Assembly: GCF_017377775.1 (NCBI RefSeq)
Contig: NZ_JAFVLN010000018.1
Coordinates: 1-64,000, forward strand
Reading direction: 5' to 3'
Length of the DNA: 64,000 bases
Origin: Streptomyces sp. VRA16 Mangrove soil
Lineage (GTDB): Bacteria; Actinomycetota; Actinomycetes; Streptomycetales; Streptomycetaceae
Below the pieces are notes generated by a model. The model was not told where the DNA came from and did not search any database. It saw nothing but the letters and a program-made list of their open reading frames with translations. Every line of letters begins with the position of its first letter. Position 1 is the first letter of the stretch. Position numbers and translations under genes: made by a program. Shown here piece by piece: positions 8,357-14,613 of this stretch.

Positions 8357-8821
8357 CTACGGGGTGCTGTGCCCCGAGCCCCGCTGCGAGACGAGCGCGT
8401 CGCGGATCTCGCGCAGCAGCGCGACCTCCGCGGCCTCCGCCTCGACCAGCTCCTCCTCGGCCGTCTTCCTCCGGGAGAGGTACTTCGCCATCGGCAGCAC
8501 CATCAGGAAGTAGACGACGGCGGCCGTGATCACGAAGCTGAGGATCGCGCTGAGGACCGAGCCCCACATGATCGGCACACCGCTGATGACGTCGCCCGCG
8601 TCGTTCGTCTCGCACGGGCCCTTGAGGCAGGAGCTGTAGCCGTCCAGGTCCTTGGTGCCGAGCGCCCCCACCAGCGGGTTGATCACGCCCTTGACCACCG
8701 AGTTCACCACGTTCGTGAACGCGGCACCGATGACCACCGCGACGGCCAGGTCGACGACGTTGCCACGCATGAGGAAGGCCTTGAAGCCTGCCAGTACGCC
8801 CGGTTCCTTCTTCTCGCTCAC
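8357..8821 (-). CDS. mscL: large-conductance mechanosensitive channel MscL
   Basis: Pentameric membrane channel that opens under membrane tension and releases solutes during hypo-osmotic shock. The 154-residue product has the N-terminal amphipathic helix plus first helix (KAFLMRGNVVDLAVAVVIG), a periplasmic loop with two Cys (SSCLKGPCE), a second helix (LSFVITAAVVYFLMV) and a charged C-terminal helix. The start is the GTG at 8821, with AGAGG 7 nt upstream; an ATG at 8839 would add six residues and lacks a better site. Confidence 0.93.
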   Translation of the reverse strand: MSEKKEPGVLAGFKAFLMRGNVVDLAVAVVIGAAFTNVVNSVVKGVINPLVGALGTKDLDGYSSCLKGPCETNDAGDVISGVPIMWGSVLSAILSFVITAAVVYFLMVLPMAKYLSRRKTAEEELVEAEAAEVALLREIRDALVSQRGSGHSTP

Positions 8822-8938
8822 CAGGGAGCCTCTCTTCACATGTGCAGGTTGCGGTGCAAACGACTTCGCAACCTACGACAGTTCGGTGCAGACTCGCCCA
8901 TTTAGGTAACACGAACGGGGGACTTGACGAGACGCAGG

Positions 8939-9505
8939 TCACCACAGGACCACCGCCAGTCGAGAGGTGACGCCCGCACCGGCGAGGCGTGCGGCCGTCG
9001 CGCGCTCGGTCCTCAGCACCACCAACGCCCCACCCCCGGCAGGGGTTTCGCCCACATCGGCGGAGAGCGCGGCGCTCCTCGGCACGGACACCACCCGCAC
9101 CCCGGACGCCAGCGTGCGCACCCCCGGCCCGCCGTCCGCCCGGGCCGCCACCACATCGACCCGGTCCCCTGGCCTGAGCAGCCGCACCGCCTCCGCGTCC
9201 GCGATCCGTACCGGCGCCGACACCAGGGGTGCACGCAGCCGCTCGCCCGGCGGCGCCTGGGCCCGCTCGTGCCCGCCGCCGCCCACCCCGGACGGCCGCG
9301 TACCGGGCGACGGCACCGCGGCCACCAGCGCCGCCGCGGTCAGGATGAGCCCGGCGGCGACGGCGGGCCGGTGCCGGCGCCGGGCGGCGCCGGACCGCCA
9401 CCGTCCACCGCGCACCCGCACGGGCAGGAAGGAGGGGATCTCGGACGTCGGGGGAGTGCTGAACCGGTACGGGGCAGGAGGAGCGGACACGGTCGTCACC
9501 GCCAA
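8939..9505 (-). CDS. SAF-domain membrane-anchored protein (CpaB-like)
   Basis: A 188-residue protein with an N-terminal cytoplasmic Arg-rich stretch, one transmembrane segment (about residues 49-66, VAAGLILTAAALVAAVP), then an extracytoplasmic SAF domain (RAPLVSAPVRIADAEAVRLL, then LRPGDRVDVVAA). SAF domains occur in Flp pilus assembly proteins CpaB/RcpC, where they bind peptidoglycan or pilus parts. No other tad/flp genes are nearby, so the role is open. The upstream gap holds the tandem-repeat tract. Confidence 0.75.
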   Translation of the reverse strand: MAVTTVSAPPAPYRFSTPPTSEIPSFLPVRVRGGRWRSGAARRRHRPAVAAGLILTAAALVAAVPSPGTRPSGVGGGGHERAQAPPGERLRAPLVSAPVRIADAEAVRLLRPGDRVDVVAARADGGPGVRTLASGVRVVSVPRSAALSADVGETPAGGGALVVLRTERATAARLAGAGVTSRLAVVLW

Positions 9506-9658
9506 GTGATCGCAGGGGGCCCGAGGGGGCCGAGCCGGGCACCGCGCCCGTCTCGCCGACCACCCTCCGCCACCGTCCGCGATCCCGCTGACCGCCGTGC
9601 ACTACCCACCGGTTGTGGACAACTCCCTCACCCGAACCGGGAGTCCCGCACCCCTGGC

Positions 9659-9718
9659 CTTGATCCCGGCCTTGATCCGGGCCTCGATCCCGGCCCCGAT
9701 CCGGGCCTCGATCTCGGC
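9659..9718. repeat. five tandem 12-bp repeats
   Basis: Five contiguous 12-mers of the form CYYGATCYSGGC: CTTGATCCCGGC, CTTGATCCGGGC, CTCGATCCCGGC, CCCGATCCGGGC and CTCGATCTCGGC. Each unit contains the self-complementary GATC. Intergenic, 29 nt before a different repeat block. Confidence 0.85.
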
Positions 9719-9747
9719 CCCGGCCTCAGTCCCGGCAACCTCATGCC

Positions 9748-9873
9748 GCAGACCGCAGACCGCAGACCGCAGACTGCAGACTGCAGACTGCAGACCGCAG
9801 ACTGCAGACCGCAGACTGCAGACTGCAGACCGCAGACCGCAGACCGCAGACTGCAGACCGCAGACCGCAGACC
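9748..9873. repeat. eighteen perfect 7-bp tandem repeats (GCAGACY)n
   Basis: Eighteen back-to-back heptamers GCAGACC or GCAGACT, differing only at the last base (order C C C T T T C T C T T C C C T C C C). A degenerate tail with GCAGATCACAGA and CACAGAC units extends to about 9950. A 7-bp period cannot keep a reading frame, so a coding role is unlikely. This is a candidate variable-number tandem repeat. Confidence 0.95.
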
Positions 9874-9973
9874 GCGGTCGGCAGATCACAGATCAGAGAC
9901 CGCAGACCGCAGTCGGCAGATCACAGACCACAGACCACAGACCACACACCTCAGCCCCCACCCCGAACAGCGA

Positions 9974-10828
9974 TCACGGCAGCCGGATCCCCGGGTCCAT
10001 CCCCCCGAGCGCCCCGGCGCACGGACAGTCCCGCTCGCCGGTGGCCGGCAGTCCCGCCACCGCGTCGAACAGCACGGTCCGCAGCCGGTCCACGTTCTGC
10101 GCGAACACCTTGAGGACCTCGTCGTGCGAGACGCCCTCGCCGGTCTCGGCGCCCGCGTCGAGATCCGTGACGAGGGTCAACGACGTGTAGCAGAGCTCCA
10201 GTTCGCGGGCGAGCATCGCCTCGGGGTGCCCGGTCATGCCCACCACGGACCAGCCCATGGAGGCGTGCCACCGGGACTCGGCGCGCGTCGAGAAGCGCGG
10301 CCCCTCGACCACGACGAGCGTGCCGCCGTCCACCGGCTCCCAGCCCTTGCCGCGCGCCGCCTTCACCGCGGCCTTGCGGCCGGCGGGGCAGTACGGGTCG
10401 GCGGGCGAGACGTGCACGACGTTCGGGACGGTGCCGTCCGGCAGCGGGTGCCCGTCGAAGTAGGTCTGCACGCGGGACTTCGTGCGGTCCACGAACTGGT
10501 CCGGCACCAGCAGCGTCCCCGGTCCGTACTCGGGCCGCAGGCCGCCCACCGCGCACGGGCCGAGCACCTGGCGCACGCCCACCGAGCGCAGCGCCCACAG
10601 ATTGGCGCGGTAGTTGATGCGATGCGGCGGCAGATGGTGGCCGCGCCCGTGCCGGGGCAGGAAGGCGACGCGGCGCCCGGCCACCTCGCCGAGGAACAGG
10701 GAGTCGCTCGGCGGACCGTAGGGAGTGTCCACCTGGATCTCGGTGACGTCGTCCAGGAAGGAGTAGAAGCCGGAGCCGCCGATCACGCCGATCTCGGCGC
10801 TGGCACTTGTGTTCGCGTTGGTCGCCAT
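9974..10828 (-). CDS. mtnP: S-methyl-5'-thioadenosine phosphorylase
   Basis: Cytoplasmic purine nucleoside phosphorylase of the MTAP/PNP class. It splits methylthioadenosine with phosphate into adenine and methylthioribose-1-phosphate, starting methionine salvage. The 284-residue protein has the N-terminal GVIGGSGFY motif, the phosphate-binding RHGRGH, the HRINYRANLWAL block, and VVVEGPRFSTRAESRWH with MTGHPEAMLARE. The start at 10828 was preferred over 10846, which only adds six non-conserved residues. No other methionine-salvage genes are adjacent. Confidence 0.9.
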   Translation of the reverse strand: MATNANTSASAEIGVIGGSGFYSFLDDVTEIQVDTPYGPPSDSLFLGEVAGRRVAFLPRHGRGHHLPPHRINYRANLWALRSVGVRQVLGPCAVGGLRPEYGPGTLLVPDQFVDRTKSRVQTYFDGHPLPDGTVPNVVHVSPADPYCPAGRKAAVKAARGKGWEPVDGGTLVVVEGPRFSTRAESRWHASMGWSVVGMTGHPEAMLARELELCYTSLTLVTDLDAGAETGEGVSHDEVLKVFAQNVDRLRTVLFDAVAGLPATGERDCPCAGALGGMDPGIRLP

Positions 10829-10869
10829 GGCCAGCACACTAGCCAAGCGGACCGGCGCGAAAGACGCCC

Positions 10870-10901
10870 GAGACCCTGTCGTCGAGGGACGACAGGGTCT
10901 C
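10870..10901 (-). terminator. strong hairpin terminator after the FmdB-family gene
   Basis: Perfect 14-bp stem, GAGACCCTGTCGTC (10870-10883) with GACGACAGGGTCTC (10888-10901), and a GAGG loop, 17 nt beyond the stop of the minus-strand zinc-ribbon gene and upstream of mtnP. Confidence 0.85.
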
Positions 10902-10918
10902 GTAAGACGTGCGAGGTC

Positions 10919-11245
10919 CTAGGCGGCGGAGGACGAGCTCGAAGAGCTCGACGAGGCCGTCGAGGACGAGGAAGACGAGGACGACTTCGTGTCGGAGGAC
11001 GACGAAGAGGTCGACTTCGTGTCGGAGGACGACTTGGCCGGCGACGCCGGGCTGCTGCTCGACGACGAGCCGCGGCTGTCGTTGCGATAGAAGCCGGAGC
11101 CCTTGAACACGATGCCGACGGCCGAGAACACCTTCTTCAGGCGGCCACCGCAGTTCGGGCACTCGGTCAGAGCGTCATCGGTGAACTTCTGCACCGCCTC
11201 GAGGCCCTCGCCGCACTCGGTGCACTGGTACTGGTAAGTCGGCAC
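10919..11245 (-). CDS. FmdB-family zinc-ribbon protein with poly-Ser tail
   Basis: A 108-residue protein. Residues 1-50 form the FmdB/CxxC zinc ribbon (MPTYQYQCTECGEGLEAVQ, then CPNCGGRLKKVF). The rest is an unstructured tail with long serine runs broken by DTK and AKS. FmdB was named as a putative regulator of formamidase, but the family's true role is unknown. The GTG start at 11245 has AGGAGG upstream. A CIRCE-like dyad sits immediately upstream (11258-11284), which suggests heat-shock control by HrcA. Confidence 0.85.
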   Translation of the reverse strand: MPTYQYQCTECGEGLEAVQKFTDDALTECPNCGGRLKKVFSAVGIVFKGSGFYRNDSRGSSSSSSPASPAKSSSDTKSTSSSSSDTKSSSSSSSSTASSSSSSSSSAA

Positions 11246-11257
11246 TGTGTCTTCCTC

Positions 11258-11284
11258 CTGGCACTCTCACTCAATGAGTGCTAA
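11258..11284 (-). promoter_or_regulatory. CIRCE-like element (HrcA operator) before the FmdB gene
   Basis: Read on the minus strand: TTAGCACTC-N9-GAGTGCCAG. The canonical CIRCE is TTAGCACTC-N9-GAGTGCTAA, so the left arm is perfect, the spacer is exactly 9 nt, and the right arm matches 7 of 9. It ends 12 nt before the GTG start and abuts the ribosome site, so bound HrcA could block expression. Confidence 0.7.
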
Positions 11285-11314
11285 CGACGCTCCATAGTGG
11301 CCTATTCCACGGGA

Positions 11315-12607
11315 TCAGTCCACTGCCACCGGCACTCGGTGACCGACACCACGTGCCACGGTCCGGCCCGCGGACGGCGGTACGAGCCGCGAGCGCAGCA
11401 GGAACATGACCACCAGGGCGAGCACGGTGCCCCCCATGGGGACCAGGAATCCGGCCCCGTCCCAGAAGCGGTCCTCCAGCTGTCCGGCCACTGTCACGGC
11501 GGCCGCCTGACCGAGCGCGACGGCGCCGGTGAGCCAGGTGAAGGCCTCCGTGCGGGAGGTCGCGGGCACGATCTTCTCGACCAGCGTGTAGCCGGTGATC
11601 AGGGACGGCGCGATGCAGACGCCGACCAGCAGGCCGAGCCCGGCGAGCACCACGACGGACTGCGCGGCCCACAGCCCTGACGCGGTGACGGCGAGCGCCG
11701 TGTAGCCGGTCAGGAGGCGCCGCTGCGGGGAGATCTTCCAGGCGACGGCGCCGCAGACCAGGCCGGACAGCATGTTGCCCGCGGCGAAGATCCCGTACAG
11801 GACGCCGTTCAGACCGGGCTGTCCGATCGCCTCGGAGTAGGCGGCGAGCGAGACCTGCATGCCGCCGAAGACGGCGCCGATGCCCAGGAACGTGACGATC
11901 AGGACGCGCACGCCGGGCACCCGCAGCGCGGAGGAGTGCTCCACGCGCGCGTGCTCCTCAGCGCTGCCCACCGGGGGCTGGGTGCGCTTCTGGGCGGCGA
12001 ACAGCAGACCGCCGACCAGGGTCAGCGCGGCTTCGGTGACGAGTCCCGCGGCCGGGTTGATGCCGGTGCACAGCGCGGTGGCGAACAGCGGGCCGAGCAC
12101 GAACGTGAACTCGTCCGTGACCGACTCGAAGGCCGCCGCGGTCTGCAGCAGGGGCGAGCCCTGGAGCTTCATGCCCCAGCGGGCCCGCACCATGGGGCCG
12201 ATCTGCGGGGTGGAGGCACCGGTGGGCACGGCGGCCAGGAACAGGGTCCAGGTCGGCGCCCCGGACAGGGCCAGCACGGTCAGGGTGAGTCCGGCGGCCG
12301 AGTGCACCAGGACACCGGGCACCAGTACGGCCCGCTGCCCGAAGCGGTCGGCCAGCTTGCCGCTGTAGGGCGCGAAGAGCGCCATGGAGACACCGGTCGC
12401 CGCGGAGACGGCGCCCGCGGTGCCGTAGGAGCCGGTGGTGTGCTGTACGAGCAGCACGATCGAGATGGTCAGCATCGCGAACGGCTGGCGCGCGGCGAAG
12501 CCGGGCAGCAGGAACGTCCAGGCTCCGCGGGTGCGCAGCAGCTGTCCGTAGCCGGGGCGCTTGGCTCGCCCCTGGTCGGATCCGGTGACCGTGGCCTTCT
12601 GTGGCAC
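11315..12607 (-). CDS. MFS transporter
   Basis: Major facilitator superfamily permease, about 430 residues with some 12 hydrophobic segments. The signature between helices 2 and 3 is visible as GKLADRFGQRAVL. Substrate unknown; the size and fold resemble drug or metabolite efflux carriers. The start is uncertain: the GTG at 12607 has AAGGCGAGG just upstream and gives MPQKATV, while a GTG or ATG near 12664 would add 19 Arg/Gly-rich residues that look non-coding. Same strand as the FmdB gene, but the CIRCE-like dyad separates them. Confidence 0.82.
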   Translation of the reverse strand: MPQKATVTGSDQGRAKRPGYGQLLRTRGAWTFLLPGFAARQPFAMLTISIVLLVQHTTGSYGTAGAVSAATGVSMALFAPYSGKLADRFGQRAVLVPGVLVHSAAGLTLTVLALSGAPTWTLFLAAVPTGASTPQIGPMVRARWGMKLQGSPLLQTAAAFESVTDEFTFVLGPLFATALCTGINPAAGLVTEAALTLVGGLLFAAQKRTQPPVGSAEEHARVEHSSALRVPGVRVLIVTFLGIGAVFGGMQVSLAAYSEAIGQPGLNGVLYGIFAAGNMLSGLVCGAVAWKISPQRRLLTGYTALAVTASGLWAAQSVVVLAGLGLLVGVCIAPSLITGYTLVEKIVPATSRTEAFTWLTGAVALGQAAAVTVAGQLEDRFWDGAGFLVPMGGTVLALVVMFLLRSRLVPPSAGRTVARGVGHRVPVAVD

Positions 12608-12837
12608 GGCCCTCGCCTTTCTGCCGCCTGGTAGTGCCCGCCGCCCGGTCGGGGAGGGGAGCACCGAGAGCCGTCCTCATGCGCCGGGAACCGAGTGATA
12701 CCTACGGTCCGCGCCAGGAGAGGCCCTGGGCCAAGCAGGACGGTGCTGCAAGGGGACCGCGGCCGCTTTGCGGTCGCGCCGGCTCTACTTCAGGCAGAGT
12801 CGGTGAAACGTGGTTCTAGTGGGTCTGACAGACCATG

Positions 12838-14340
12838 TTAACGGGCGGTTTCCGTGCCCGTGCCCAGCCAGCCGGCGAGCTTGCCGCCGTGTGCGACGGC
12901 CCGCAGCCGGGCCTCGGCGGCGTCCCGCACCGGATCCGTGGCGACCACGAGCAGTTCGTCGCCGCGCCGCAGCACGGTCGTCGGGCCCGGCACGAAGGAC
13001 TGCCCGTCGCGCACGACGAGCGTGACGGAGGCGCCCTTGGGCAGCCGCAACTCCCCGACCTCCACGCCGTGCATGCGCGACCCCTTCGGGATGGCGACGG
13101 ACAGCAGGTGGCCGCGCAGCCGCTCCAGGGGCGCCGATTCGATGCCGAGGTCGGCGGCCTCCGAGGAGTCGCCCAACTCCAGTTTCCTGGCCAGCCAGGG
13201 CAGCGTGGGCCCCTGGATCAGGGTGTAGACGACGACCAGGACGAAGACGATGTTGAAGATCCGCTGACTGTCCGCGACGCCGGTCACCATCGGGATCGTC
13301 GCCAGGATGATGGGCACCGCGCCGCGCAGGCCGGCCCATGACATGAGGACCTCCTCCTGCCATCGCATCCGGAACGGCAGCAGGCTGACGAAGACCTCCA
13401 GGGGTCGGGCGACCATGGTCAGCACGAGCCCGATGATGAGCGCGGGCACGATGTCGTCGGCCAGCGCGTGCGGGGTGACCAGCAGGCCGAGCAGCACGAA
13501 CATGCCGATCTGCGCGATCCAGCCGAGCCCTTCGGCGAACCCGCGCGTGGCCGGCCAGTGCGGCAGCTTGGCGTTGCCCATCACCATGGCGGCCAGATAC
13601 ACGGCCAGGAAGCCACTGCCGTGGGCCATGGCGCCCGCGGCGTAGGCGACGGTGGCGATGGCCATCACGGCGATCGGGTAGAGGCCGGAGGCGGGCAGCG
13701 CGACGTGCCGCAGCCCGTAGGAGCCGAGCCACCCGACCGCGAGACCGATGGCGGCACCGATCGCGAGCTCCAGGGCGATCTCGCCGATGAGCACGTACCA
13801 GTGCTCCACCGGGCCGGAGGCGGAGAACGCGACGACGAGGATGACGACAGGGGCGTCGTTGAAGCCGGACTCGGCCTCCAGGACGCCCGTCACGCGCGCG
13901 GGCAGCGGCACCTTGCGCAGCACCGAGAAGACGGCCGCGGCGTCCGTGGAGGACACCACCGCGCCGATGATCAGGGACGGCCGCCAGTCCAGGCCCACCA
14001 GATAGTGCGCGCCCGCCGCCGTCACACCCACACTCACCGCGACCCCTACGAGCGACAGCGCGGCGGCTGCCGGGAGCGCGGGTCTGATCTCCTTCCACTT
14101 CGTGCCCAGGCCGCCCTCGGCCAGAATCACGACAAGTGCCGCGTATCCGATGACCTGGGTCAACTCGGCGTTGCTGAAGGAGACATTGCCGATGCCGTCC
14201 TGGCCCATGGCGATACCGATGCCGAGGTACAGCAGGAGGCTGGGCAGCCCGCTGCGCGAGGAGACGCGCACCGCGGCAACCGCGATGAGCAGCACAAGCG
14301 CGCTGACGAGCAGAAGCTGGTTGAGGTGGTGGACAGTCAG
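12838..14340 (-). CDS. potassium/sodium-proton antiporter, CPA1 type with TrkA-C domain
   Basis: Membrane cation/H+ antiporter related to NhaP2/CvrA, 500 residues. Helical domain first (about residues 1-390), including SSTDAAAVFSVL and LEAESGFNDAPVVI with acidic ion-site residues. It is followed by a cytoplasmic TrkA-C/RCK-C regulatory domain (HLLSVAIPKGSRMHGVEV onward, to about 490). I place the start at the CTG at 14340, which encodes MTVHHLNQLLL, completes the first helix and has GGAAGGA 7 nt upstream. A GTG at 14295 would begin mid-helix and lacks a ribosome site. Divergent from the acylase gene. Confidence 0.85.
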   Translation of the reverse strand: MTVHHLNQLLLVSALVLLIAVAAVRVSSRSGLPSLLLYLGIGIAMGQDGIGNVSFSNAELTQVIGYAALVVILAEGGLGTKWKEIRPALPAAAALSLVGVAVSVGVTAAGAHYLVGLDWRPSLIIGAVVSSTDAAAVFSVLRKVPLPARVTGVLEAESGFNDAPVVILVVAFSASGPVEHWYVLIGEIALELAIGAAIGLAVGWLGSYGLRHVALPASGLYPIAVMAIATVAYAAGAMAHGSGFLAVYLAAMVMGNAKLPHWPATRGFAEGLGWIAQIGMFVLLGLLVTPHALADDIVPALIIGLVLTMVARPLEVFVSLLPFRMRWQEEVLMSWAGLRGAVPIILATIPMVTGVADSQRIFNIVFVLVVVYTLIQGPTLPWLARKLELGDSSEAADLGIESAPLERLRGHLLSVAIPKGSRMHGVEVGELRLPKGASVTLVVRDGQSFVPGPTTVLRRGDELLVVATDPVRDAAEARLRAVAHGGKLAGWLGTGTETAR

Positions 14341-14613
14341 GGGCCGTTCCTTCCGCGAGGAGTCTTCGCACGGTCGACGTGGGGGGAGCGTGAGGGAGTT
14401 ACTTCGTTACCTTACCTAATCTTTGACGCTTTCTTGACGCGAAGGGCGTCCCTGCGGCCACCCGCCGGCCCCTCCTTCCTGACTCCGCGTCCGAGCCCGC
14501 ACCGCACTGCTCGTATGGTTGCTCTCGCCCGCCCGCCCGTCGCCCACCACCACCCTTGTACGAGGGCCCTGCGGGCCCGCCCAAGTCGTCTGCGAAGGAC
14601 AGCAAGGATCGCG

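Larger units (their letters stand above)
9506..9973. other. 468-nt intergenic region made largely of tandem repeats
   Basis: Between the MTA phosphorylase stop and the SAF gene start (both minus strand). It holds a DnaA-box-like nonamer (9614-9622, reads TTGTCCACA on the minus strand), five 12-bp repeats (9659-9718), eighteen 7-bp repeats (9748-9873) and a degenerate repeat tail to about 9950. No gene is supported: open frames here just read through the repeats. Confidence 0.7.

Noticed and set aside
9748-9950. CRISPR array
   Set aside because: The repeats are 7 bp and contiguous without unique spacers; no cas genes are present.
14405-14425. Iron box (DmdR/IdeR site) between antiporter and acylase
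   Set aside because: On the minus strand TTAGGTAAGG resembles one half site, but the second half does not match, and neither gene is iron-related.
13468-14613. In-frame upstream extension of the penicillin acylase
   Set aside because: It runs antisense through the antiporter gene and reads as Gly/Arg/His-rich text. The acylase has its own ribosome site, start and membrane anchor at 14614.
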